Positions 1 to 10,199 of a DNA stretch of 64,000 bases are shown here, piece by piece; position 1 is the first letter of the stretch, and each line of letters starts with the position of its first letter. A model generated the notes under the pieces. The model was not told the origin of the DNA and did not search any database. It worked only from the letters and a program-made list of their open reading frames with translations. The translations under genes were made by a program, and so were the position numbers. This DNA is from Owenia fusiformis (taxonomy: Eukaryota; Annelida; Polychaeta; Sabellida; Oweniidae), in contig CAIIXF020000011.1 in the NCBI GenBank assembly GCA_903813345.2, positions 2,444,571 to 2,508,570 of the forward strand, given 5' to 3'.

Positions 1-500
1 CAATAGGAACTAGTAGGTTTGCTGTAAGTCATATGAAAGAATACTCATCCGTCCGAATTCTTGAAAAGATACAGTTTAAGCAAACCAGTGAATTTGTTAA
101 CTTTATTTTACAAAAAATGATGTTTCATTCAGTCCAACAAAGTTATATATCTCCAAAGTAAAAATAATTTTCAAGTAATCTTTCCTATTCAGCAACTTTG
201 GAGCTCTGTAAATCTTTTCTTGAATATTTATCTTAAAACCTAACTTTCCCTGAACGCATCATTTCGCATTGGTTTGCATGAAACAGTAAGAATTAAGATT
301 TTTAGAAATTCATCAGTTAGCAGTTTTCAATCTATTACAATTGAGAAAAATTGGAGTATTTGGAAGTATAGGAAATATTTTGAATCAAAATACACCTCAA
401 CGTTTATCATAATTATTTTCATTTTAGGTTATCAAAATAAAAATTAAAAAAATAAAGGCATTTTTACACAAAACTTCCCATTGGAAGGTACATATACAAT
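1..500. other. No gene seen; repeat-like flank
   Basis: I see no coding sequence. Bases 209-490 match 28794-29070. The first 208 bases have no counterpart elsewhere in the window. Confidence 0.5.
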
Positions 501-550
501 TTGCCCAGGGTAATAAACAAACCCTTGTTCTAACATATAATAAAACTGTA

Positions 551-667
551 TTACTCGCATCCTGATAATCCACCATACCGTGGACCTCCTAGTCTTTCGC
601 CTTCATCAAGTCCTTGACAGGTGCTTATAAGCACAACTGCGATTGTTAAGCTGATAATCATCTTCAT
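551..667 (-). CDS. Small secreted peptide, copy 1 (38 aa)
   Basis: Short minus-strand frame of 38 codons. The first 19 residues, MKMIISLTIAVVLISTCQG, have a basic start, a hydrophobic core and a polar Cys-Gln-Gly end, as expected of a cleaved signal peptide. The remaining 19 residues are Gly-rich with a single Cys near the end. Just upstream on the coding strand (plus position 710) is a likely splice acceptor, a T-rich tract followed by CTGCAG, so a short 5'UTR exon segment precedes the ATG. The paralogue at 36401-36505 shares the signal peptide and UTRs but not the mature part. I do not recognise the family. The stop overlaps a possible splice donor, so this could instead be the first coding exon of a longer gene. 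Confidence 0.5.
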   Translation of the reverse strand: MKMIISLTIAVVLISTCQGLDEGERLGGPRYGGLSGCE

Positions 668-1237
668 CTTTAGTGCTGTTTTCTGCGCTTCAGTCGATAA
701 TGACAATAACCTGCAGTAAAAATATATAAAAAAATCGTTTTAATGTACTAACTTGTTAAAATGTTCAAAAGGCAAAGTAGAAGGATTTCACTATTCGCCC
801 GGATAAAGTCAACACGTGAATATAAAGTCATCACGTATAAAATAGACCAAGAAGCTAAACAGACATGGGTATTTTGAGTCATTAGGCCCTAGCAATATAA
901 GGTTTGCTTAAGAAAACGTACAGTGTGTATTACTCATATAAAAGTTTTTGTTCGGATTCATCGATAGAAATTACGATTTTTGAAACTTTGACATCATACA
1001 ATCGATATTGCATCCTCATTTCAGATTAATCGCGCGTCTTAACGTACCAATGCGCTAATAAAACTAGCAAGTCTTACGAATTATAATATTGTAGTGTGTA
1101 GCATTTGTAAAACACCTTCCCTTTAATTCTGGACGTGACAAGTCAGTATAAGAGGGGGTAGTTTATTTTGAAACCAAAATGGTGTATTAGGGTCTTACTG
1201 AAACATGAAGGGTAGTTGTAGGGATTTCAAGCTACAG

Positions 1238-1605
1238 TAAAATTATAAATGTTTGTAAGTACTTTGAATTTAGAAAATAAGCAATCAAATGACCAAATTG
1301 AAACAGTTCATGTAAAATAGAAACATTTATATTTATCCTAACTTTTGTATATTTTAGTTTGTTTTGTAGTTTAGCTATCATATCTATGTCCTCTTATATC
1401 TTAATACTTCTCTGCCATGTTATTTTCGGAAAAATTAACATGGCTGAAACTCCCTAAATTACAAAAGGCTACAGCTTTGCTGCACATTATACATTACTAT
1501 CTGATATAAACAAAAGTTAGGATAAATATAAATGTTTCTATTTTTTTGGTCATTTGATTGCTTATTTTTTTAATTCAAAGTACTTGCAAACATTTAAAAT
1601 TATGG
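1238..1605. repeat. Foldback inverted repeat
   Basis: Two arms of about 110-130 bp (about 1238-1365 and 1500-1605) are inverted complements, sharing for example AAACATTTATATTTATCCTA and its complement. The loop is about 130 bp. The same structure sits at about 38250-38612 in copy 2, so it predates the duplication. Confidence 0.75.
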
Positions 1606-1690
1606 TGTTAAAGGGGAATAAAGCTAAGGGTTGAAGAAATAATTGAAGAATCAGAAGACTGATGGGCCAGGCACTCGATGGGGCTTAAGG

Positions 1691-2437
1691 TGCTATGGAA
1701 GTTCAACAGGAAATGACAAAACAGGAAGTGACAATTTTTGCATTTTTAGACATTTTTTGAACAAAGATAACAGAGTACTGTTTTGACCTCCAGTCAATTC
1801 AACTAGTTCCAAATACCATTTATAGGTCCAGGATCACAATGTTCATGGTCAGAATGACCCTAAACATGATGAAATACTCGTAACCTTTTCAGCCCTATGA
1901 AAATGTGACTGAAAAATAGCTCAAAGTAGGAGGAAGGAAAGGTCACCGAACAGAATCTTTTGAATATTTCAGAAAATGTGCCTAATATATTGCTCTAAAT
2001 GATACAATCTTTGAAAACTTGATATCATTCATAGAAAAAGAAAAAAATGAAAAAAACTGATTTGAAAAGCGATCTATTTTTCCTTTTTATGACTGCCATT
2101 TTTGTTTAAGACAATTTTCTAAAATTTCAAAGATTGTATCAGTTAGAGCATTATATTGGGCACATTTCTGAAAAATTCAAAAGATTCTGTTCAGTGACCT
2201 TCCCTAGCTCCTACTTTTAGCTTTTTTTCAGTCACCCTTCAAAGGGCTAAAAAGGTTATCATGTTTAGGGTCATTCTGACCATGCACATTGTGATCCTGG
2301 TCATGTAAATGATATGTGGAAATAGTTAAATTGACTGGAGGTCAAACCAGAACTCTTATCTTTGTTCAAAAAATGTCTAAAAATGCAAAAAAATTCACTT
2401 CCTGTTTTGTCATTTCTTGTTAACTTCCATGGCACAG
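1691..2437. mobile_element. 747-bp foldback element (copy 1 only)
   Basis: Long inverted arms (about 1694-2020 and 2110-2434) begin near ATGGAAGTTCAACAGGAAAT and end in a near complement. The element is flanked by TAAGG at 1686-1690 and 2438-2442. Copy 2 has an empty site at about 38826-38832, where GGGCTTTAGG runs straight into ATACTCCG. No transposase frame is visible, so it is non-autonomous. The exact ends are uncertain by a base or two. Confidence 0.8.
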
Positions 2438-2661
2438 TAAGGATACTCCGATAGTTACCTTGATAGGGGGAAATGAAGAAAACGAAGACCGAGTGGTTTC
2501 AAACGGGCTTGAAGCTAAGCGTTGAAGAATTTGAAGACTGTTGGCCCAGGCACCCGATGGGACTTTGGGATAATTACCTTGACACGGGGAAATGAAGAAC
2601 ATGGAGACAATTTGAGAAATTATGGGTAAAACCTAAACTAATTGCTTAAAAAGCAAAGTTA

Positions 2662-2801
2662 TGCCTGGGTCACATTTGCTCCGATCCATCGGCCGGCGAC
2701 CAGGCTGATTGAGTGTTTTGTTCAATACTGTATTCAATTTTGAACAAAATACTCAATCGGCCGGGCGCCGTCGTAAAATCGGAGCAAATGTGACCACGGC
2801 A
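2662..2801. mobile_element. 140-bp MITE at a TA site (copy 1 only)
   Basis: Near-palindrome with ends TGCCTGGGTCACATTTGCTC and its near complement, flanked by TA on both sides (2660-2661, 2802-2803). Copy 2 (near 39335) has the empty site AAAGTAAATG. A sister copy lies at 28478-28617. The TA duplication suggests mobilisation by a Tc1/mariner-type transposase, which is inference. Confidence 0.82.
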
Positions 2802-3699
2802 TAAATGACTGACTGAATTAATAAACACTCGTAATACCTTAACACGCATGATAAGACCAAAATTGAAGTCTTGAAGGCACTTTATCAATTGTCCTAACAG
2901 ACAATCTATCCATGCCGTGACCTTGGCTATGAAAGTTAGAAAAAGCACCTTACCTTGTCAGGAAAACCCAAGCAGCATTGCATGGAGCTCAGTAAAATCC
3001 TGATATTTATATGAAAAGTTGAATACCAAACTCACAAAAATAAAGTAATGTTTAAACAACCAATGAACAACCAGCAATGCTGAGCAGTTGCCACCAGTTA
3101 TCAATAGACACACTTGAATACATGTTGCTGTTCGATTTAAGCAAAGGGAGTAAGACTAACAATAGTAGATCATGCACAGTTAAATACTACACTTAAATAG
3201 TATGTGGAGCTTGATGAACATAAACAGCAGTTATTGAAATACAATGGGTTTGTTACACATATTAAAAATATGCGACTGTGTCACATCTTAGTTCATATAT
3301 TAATATGGCAGAACCACGGCAAGATGTTATGATACTTACTTGCATAAAATTATCAATCCTCACGAACTCATGATCTCTTAGTGCGATCACTTACTGGTTC
3401 AGTTGTTTTCTTGCACTGTTGGTTGCTTGCGCACTATTTAACGCAAGTATAATGAATGCTCACCACAATTATTTTGCCATAGGCCGTTATGTTAACTTCT
3501 AATGTCCTCAAGAAAAAACAGATCGAATTTGTTATGATATGTAATAGAAGATTCTTTTCACCTTAGAACAGAATAATAAACGATTTAATTTGGAGATTTT
3601 AAAACTCTACTTTATTTTCACAATTCTGGTTTGAGACTATCCAACGATGCCACCTATCGGCTGATCTAGTAACTATAGCACAATAACACAATAGCACAA

Positions 3700-4000
3700 T
3701 CATGCAACATAATTTATGCTCAATCATCACCCTTACTTCAAAGCACAATGTCTTATGTACAGGGCATCTAATTTCAGGCCTTACACCATGCCATGTCGTC
3801 GGCGTGCCGCCCGAATTTCGTGGTCATATCGAACGCTTTTCGTGGTCACCGCGGGCGCGTCACGAGTGCGCTTCAAGCGCATCGCGGGGTACTTTCGTAT
3901 GTATCACGGAGTTGGTTCATTCGCGTAGCTTTCGCTCACCATTCGTTGCACGGACGCCACATTATAGTTTCATGTAGTTACAATGTAAGTGTATAATTAC
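3700..4000 (+). other. CpG-rich stretch with open frames, copy 1
   Basis: About 200 bp (3790-3960) is much richer in CG dinucleotides than its surroundings, and all three plus frames stay open. The longest are 91, 70 and 67 codons. The stretch recurs at 40280-40575. Substitutions between the copies do not favour one frame, so I do not call a gene. A CpG-island-like or repeat-borne segment is as likely. Confidence 0.3.
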
Positions 4001-4699
4001 ACGATCTTTCATTCCCAGTGGATATTAAGTTCTTTTCTTCATCCCGATAAACATCTGATGAATGAAGATGTATGCTTTCCATGTACATCACATTATATTA
4101 TACAATTGATAAGACTCTAAATAAGTCACCTTAGACGAAAACAAATAATTTAAGAAAGCGTTTTTTCGAAATTCTTTTTAATTTTAAATCATCTGTTCCC
4201 ATTTAACCACAGTACAGTATAAATGCACATTTTTATTGGATAGTGATTGTAATTAATGTGATGAATTTACATAAAATTAACAGACGCCGTATGCGAACAA
4301 TCCCAGCAATCATTGGAAAAGGCCTCATATTAGCGTATCTAACACAGCTAGCCTGGTGCATTGTACGGTACATTGTACAAGTGTCATTTCTGGCGAGAGC
4401 TCTCGGACGAGGGGAGACATTATCTAGTAGCTTAGCTTCCCCAAACTACCGTCAGTACTTGTGTGATAGGTAGAGTATATTTGGTTGATCTTAGGGTTAT
4501 GACATGGATGTGTCATTTCCTATCGTCATTAATGTAAAAGGCCGGATATCCCGATCCTTTAATGGATCTTCTCCCTTATATGTTACTCGGTATAAGGGCC
4601 CAGGATGTTTCGAACTCATGGGTTTATTCGATGGCCGAAAGAATGCTGTTTGGGTCAGTTTTAGTTGTGAATGGTGGATTTTAGTTCTATCATTCAGTT

Positions 4700-5760
4700 G
4701 TGTTAGAGATAACTTTTGGTTAAGATGAAGTTGTGGTTTGGTTCTGTGTTTAAGTTTCATGTGTGGTGGTGTACGTTTTATGTTGATGGTAGGTATATTG
4801 GAAGAGTTGTGTTTTGTGGTATTTTCGTTTTTGAAAATGGTCTTGGTTTGGATGTGTGTAGTGTGAGTTTGTGGTGGGTTCCCTGTTTGTCAAAGGTTTG
4901 GGTGTTTAGTCTGGTGTTTGAGCTACGTGTTGATTTGTGTGTAGTGGTGGTAGTGTATCTTATTGGATTTTGGATTTATATAAGTTTTGCAGTATTTTGG
5001 TTTCTAAATTTCATGTATGTTTGGCGGCGTTTGTAGTATGTATGTGGTGGGTAAGTTTGTTTATCAATGGATTGGGTGTGTAGTGTCATGTCTGAGGTTT
5101 ATTTTGGCGTGTGTGTTATGGTAGTAGGATCTCTTGTTATTGAGATATTAACTTGATATTGGAGGCTGTTGGATATTCTCGTGATTTCATTATGTTTTGA
5201 TTATCCCATGTTTGTGTTTTGTCGGGATCTTGTATCCGTATTGATTAATTGCATCAAGTTGTGGTCAGTTTGTTTGTTTGAATTTGTTTTGTTTCTTAGG
5301 TTTGTCGTTTACCCTTTATGGTGAGTTTTTTATTTTGATAGTGTGTGCGTTGGGGGAGTTGTTAGCTTGTTCGCGATGGGTTGTATAATGGTTTTATCGC
5401 AGTTTTGTGGTATTTTGGTTTGTAAATTTCGTGTTTGTTTTGTGGCGTTTTTTGGTATCTAAGTGATAGGTTAGTTGTTTTCCAACAGTTTGGGTATGTA
5501 GTGTCATGTCTGAGGTTTATTTTGGTGTGTGTGTTATGGTAGTAGCATCTCTTGTTGTTGAGATATTAACATGATTTTTGAGTCTCTCTTCCCGTTATTT
5601 CATTATGTTTTGATTATCCCCGTTGTGTTTTGTCGGGATCGTGTATGCGTATTGATTAATATTTCATCAAGATGTTTGGTTTGTTGTTTACCCTTATGGT
5701 GAGGTGTTTTTTTTATTTTGATAGTGTGTGCGTTGGGGGAGTTGTTACACTATAAAAACT
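4700..5760 (+). repeat. GT-rich, C-poor tandem repeat, copy 1 (two units)
   Basis: The plus strand is dominated by T and G with few C over about 1 kb. A unit of about 416 bp recurs: the marker GTCATGTCTGAGGTTTATTT occurs at about 5086 and 5502. Other unit landmarks are GATATTAACTTGATATTGGA and TTTTGTCGGGATC. Copy 2 has three units. Open frames here come from the skewed composition. Confidence 0.8.
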
Positions 5761-6112
5761 TGAAACGCCAGCTTGTTTTAACACTTATTTGCAACAGATC
5801 TAGATAATTAGCACGTTTCTATGTTAATACCATATTGATTGACACGTTTTTACGTTTATTTCAGCGTTTGTTCAAAGCGTTTATTGACATGTTTTTTTGT
5901 GTTTATTTTTGAAATAATAACATGTTTAGTGTATTTAAAATAAACAATTGTCGGGATCGTGTATGCGTATTGATTAATTGCTTCAATATGTCGTCAATTT
6001 GTTTGTTTGAATTTGTTTTGTTTGTTTGGTTTGTTGTTTACCCTTTGTGCTCGCGATTGGTTGTGTTTTGGTTTTATCGGAGTTTTGTGGTATTTTGGTT
6101 TGGAAATTTCGC

Positions 6113-6210
6113 GCAAGGGTGCATTGACTTAACATGGGGACATACCTGATGGTATTCCCACACTAAGTCAATGGTCAATGGCATTTTCCCCATGTTCAAT
6201 GCACCCTTGC
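6113..6210. repeat. Imperfect palindrome, copy 1
   Basis: Arms GCAAGGGTGCATTGA...ACATGGGGA (6113-6140) and TCCCCATGTTCAATGCACCC (from 6186) are complementary apart from a few bases in one arm. It lies at the right edge of the GT-rich block in both copies (44274-44371 in copy 2). Confidence 0.7.
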
Positions 6211-6999
6211 TAAAATCCTCATTTTCTCAGAAGAACAGTTGATCGAGTCTAAACAAGTAGATTCATGTGGGATAGTATTGCTGTAATCCATTTTTTCAAA
6301 GGTAAGAATAGGGGTTCTTAAACAGGACATTGGGCTTGCTTTGCAGAACAAGTGGTCTCTATCATCATATCTAACCAGATTCCATTCCAAATGGGATGAC
6401 GGGTGACATGCTGCCCTTGGAGAAACTCAACAACATTCTGTGGAAGTCTCTCCATGTCTCGTAGACAGAACAGTCCTTACTAGTTATATTGTCATGCAGC
6501 AAAGAAATAGGGAAGTATAAATGGGTCAACAGCAGCCAAATGGAGCAGCCAGTTGCCTTCCTTTTCAGCCCTAACAAGTTGCACCGTGAGAAATACTGGC
6601 ATTTGTAGTTTTTCTTTTTGACAATTTAGTGTTAAGAACATCTATGAGTTCCTGGTAGTTGTTTCTCTGATGAATTACTTGCCTCGAAAGTTCTTGAATA
6701 AGGAGTTGTTAGGGTAATTCTTGCCTGTTAATCTTGGTTTCCCCAGCAAATTGGGTATCTCTGCTATTCAACTGTCTGACATTAGGATGGCGACATAACC
6801 AACAAAACTCATGAGCATGTACATGCCCCGAGCCTGTTGATGAATGTATAATAAAGGTTGTTGGGGTCCAGAAAATGACATCAGTGGCTACTTTGTACAA
6901 CTGCTGGTGCGTTCTCAAAAGTGTGTAATCTTTTTGCTTATATGTTTGCGTCAACTCCTTTGCCTGATGCATGATGGTTAACATTGTGCTTGGGTCCAC
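6196..6999 (-). pseudogene. Decayed coding relic, copy 1
   Basis: Read on the minus strand, three frames follow one another: 6999-6709, then a stretch after a single TAA stop that continues open into about 6590, then 6577-6371 and 6390-6196 in shifted frames. The translation looks protein-like, for example THQQLYKVATDVIFWTPTTF, and HEFCWLCRHP with two Cys and two His. The QQLYKV stretch reminds me of transposon-associated proteins in marine invertebrates, but that is memory and unverified. Frameshifts and stops are largely shared with copy 2 (44357-45124), so decay began before the duplication. Confidence 0.4.
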
Positions 7000-7019
7000 T
7001 TGCTTAACATCAAGAAGTG

Positions 7020-8690
7020 AATTGTAGGCAAGTTTTATTGCAGGTTTAATGATGGCGCCACTAGTCCTAGCTAACCTAGTATTGTAGCCCCCGAATTATG
7101 GTGTCCCTGGTACAGTTTTAACACTTCCAATAAATGGCCTAAAATTTAACCCTTATATACAACAGGGATGACATCTTACACTGTCAACAATGAGTTTCTT
7201 TCACATTTTAAACTTGTCATCTAACCCCCCCTCCCCCTATAAAAGATTATAATTTTCTGAAATATTTTAATTTAAAGAACCTATGTACTCAGTATCTTAC
7301 ATAAATAGCTTAGTTTGATAGATAGACTCACAGAATCTGCTGATATTATATTTTTCAATGTTTCACAGTGATTACAGTGATATTTTTCATACATATTAAT
7401 ATTGCTGTATACAAGGAAGTCTATATTAATATATATTTTTTCTCTTCAACTAAATAAAATACAAGTCACATATTTTCACACTATCTCTGACATGGGTTAA
7501 TTTAAAGTCATAAATAATTGCAGACCACAATTTTGTTAAATTTGCAAAATATGCTTATTAATCATAGTGACCCCTTAAAAAGGTGGCGCTAGGGTAACAA
7601 ATCAAGCGTATCTCATTAAATTAGTGATTCTATGTAATGAAACATATTTGACATGTTGTTTAGACTAAATACAGTTTATCTGAATTGGTTAAAGTTTTCA
7701 ACTCTACCAGCAGCCTTTTAAAACAATTATTTTGTGAAATGGGCATTTTACAAGGGGCGCCACCTATACAATGCTGTAAAAATGTATTTTACGCAGTGGC
7801 AGAACCACGTGCAAGTTAATGCTATGTTTTATAAGTGCCGGTTAAAATACAATTACTATTTTACGGAGTCGATCAATGGTGCGTGTTAATCAAGCATAAT
7901 GCAAGACAGACGTAATTAATTAACCTGTGAACTGTATAATTAATTGTCTATACATTAATCGAGAACATAATGGTATTGTTGTGATACGAGACAATTATCA
8001 TATAAATAACGTATATTAACTACTATCTAATAATTAATGAGCATTGATTAGTACGTTACATTAAAAAACGGTTTCTAAAAGTAAGTAGTGGGATAAAGAT
8101 GAGATGAGAGTAAAAATGAACAATTCTACAGCTGTTTTACTCCCATTATTTCTTAGCATGTATCTACATACCTAAATACCTATCTACAAACTATATGTGT
8201 GTTATTTTAATAAAATCAAATTATTCTTGCAACAGTATTCTTTGAATGAAATGCGCATGTGCCAAACCTCTCATCATAGAATGAATTCAACAACTTGATT
8301 ATCATGTGATACTATTTACTTAGTGATCGCACCAATTTCGAGTAGCTAAAGTTGACTTTTTCTGGCCAGCTTAGCAGTAATATAGAATAGTTGATTGCAA
8401 ATATATAGCCATTTCTGTATGACCCAATTCGCACATAGGCGATTGTATGACATTATATTTAAATAGATCATTGTTCGTATATAAAATGCAATTTATAAGT
8501 TTCAAGTCCATAGTATAAATCCAAATCTTTTTCTTTTAATCGTATTTCACGGTTAGTTTTCTCTTTGCCAATTGTTGTTCTACAATATTTGACATTAAAT
8601 ACAATATAATGATCTTGAGGTACATTTGTTAAATTGAAATATTATATTATATATTTTTGTATTTATGCAATATATCGATTATACAGGTCT
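7020..8690. other. No gene seen
   Basis: AT-rich DNA without a plausible coding frame. It is shared with copy 2 (45676-47385) apart from two insertions there. Confidence 0.5.
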
Positions 8691-8694
8691 CTAG

Positions 8695-8987
8695 CCTCTT
8701 GAATCCCAGGCTCTAAAATTGGCACGAAACCAGAGAATTTTTCATTTTTTGCCACCTTTTGACATTTTATTACATAGCTATACAACTTTAGATGCTTAGC
8801 TTAGTAAAATTGGACGGCATAGATCATTTCTACACGTTTTAAAACAATTTTTGTGTAAATTGGATGAAAATTCTTCAAATGAGAGCAATTTTTGTGAAAA
8901 ACTTTGTGACGGATTTTCTCGTCCCTCTGGGCACCAGTCTTATTTCATTTGTGACGGATATATCCGTCACTCTGGGTATTCAAGAGG
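8695..8987. mobile_element. 293-bp inverted-repeat element (copy 1 only)
   Basis: Ends CCTCTTGAATCCCAG and, inverted, CCTCTTGAATACCCAG. It is flanked by CTAG at 8691-8694 and 8988-8991. Copy 2 has one CTAG there (GGTCTCTAGATCC, near 47380). Because CTAG is itself palindromic, a TA duplication with slightly longer ends fits equally well. No transposase is encoded. Confidence 0.8.
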
Positions 8988-9232
8988 CTAGATCCAAATT
9001 GACATTACTTTCATTCAGAACATTTTTTGAACCACGTTCTTGGGATAGCTTTTAAAATTCCAAATCACCTTATCATAAATCAAATAAACAATATGTTTGT
9101 AGTTTTTTTGCTCCCAAATGTTAACAGTTCCTTTTACAAATGAATCTTTCACTTTTTTCGATCAATAAATTAAACCAAGAAGAGTGCTTTATCGTGATTT
9201 CTTTGTTATTCAATATTATTTCCTCCAATATA

Positions 9233-9445
9233 TCATTTTGCGGATGGTGCATTTCCGTAAATGTTTGAAGCATTATGTAAGTAACACTTTGGCATGGGAA
9301 TACTTAACTTGGTTGGATTTACAATTTGATAAATATAAATCCCCTCTACTGCTAAGGTAGTATTTTCGAATAATAGTCCACGGGAAGTTTTTATCGTACC
9401 TAAGAAAGGGGTGATATTATCGTCAACTTGACGGGCGGCGGGCAT
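9233..9445 (-). other. Conserved open frame of unknown status
   Basis: A 70-codon minus-strand frame that reads like protein, for example FLGTIKTSRGLLFENTTL and YIYQIVNPTKLSIPMPKCYL. Copy 2 (47600-47834) keeps the first 57 or so residues with few changes, then a 1-bp deletion shifts the frame. There is no recognisable domain. It could be an exon relic or chance. Confidence 0.2.
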
Positions 9446-9477
9446 CGGGTGGGCGGTTTGACTGGCGGCGTCTCACT

Positions 9478-10190
9478 TGCTTATCATCGCGATTCCAGAA
9501 AAAACACTAGATGGATTTATTACAAATTTTCACACATGTTACCTGGTAAGAAGTTCTAGAGCTGATTCACTTTTCGGCGGCCACTTGGATTCTGCCGGCC
9601 ATCTTGGAAGGTTTCAAATAAATTTTGTCACCATGATTCCAGGAAACCGTTTAACGAATTTACTTCAAATCTTCGCACATGTTACCTGGTAAGAAGTTCT
9701 AGAGCTGATCAACTTTTCTGCGGCCATCTTGCATTCTGCCGGCCATCTTGGAAGATTTTTAGATAAATCTTGTCATCGCGATTCTGGGAAAACCACTTAA
9801 CGCATTATTTCAAACGTTCACACATGTTACATAGTAATAAGTTCTAGAGCTGATTAACTCTTCGGCAGTCATCATTAATTTCTTTCAGGTATATTTCTGG
9901 TGTATCTATGACAGAACAGATTAAATTAAATGTTGATAGTCCAAAGTTTTAACAATTTGTATTTTTCATATTGTTGTCAACTGTTGAGTTTTCTCAAAGG
10001 TTTAGAGTTTGCTTTAAATGATTTATCGCAAAAATTGGGCCAAAAAGGGCAAAAGTGGGAATTTTTGGTCATTACTGGGCCTTTAAGGCCTTATCTTTTA
10101 ATTTCAGGCCGAATTTTCAAATTCAATTTTTCTCTGACCTGAAATTTGCCCCCCCCCCTAGTTGGTTCCCAGATCCGCCTCTGACTCCTA
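9478..10190. repeat. Dispersed repeat with 149-bp tandem module
   Basis: Three diverged units of about 145-149 bp start near 9484, 9630 and 9775. Each carries ACACATGTTACCTGGTAAGA, AGTTCTAGAGCTGAT and, in the first two, the GCCGGCCATCTTGGA motif. A downstream segment (9885-10020) and a GGCC-rich, C-tract end (10060-10190) follow. The set recurs at 47873-48610. A single unit plus the downstream segment recurs at 23938-24330. Such a layout is seen in Helitron/Helentron-type repeats, but I see no hallmark termini. Confidence 0.6.
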
Positions 10191-10199
10191 TACTGACTT

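Noticed and set aside
4497-4760. tRNA or other structured RNA genes in the palindromic stretches
   Set aside because: I found no cloverleaf with plausible A and B boxes; the hairpins fit transposon ends.
8864-9055. 63-codon frame with a repeated DFLVPLGTSL / DISVTLGIQ pattern
   Set aside because: It spans the end of the 293-bp transposon and its flank; the pattern comes from the element's repeated ends.
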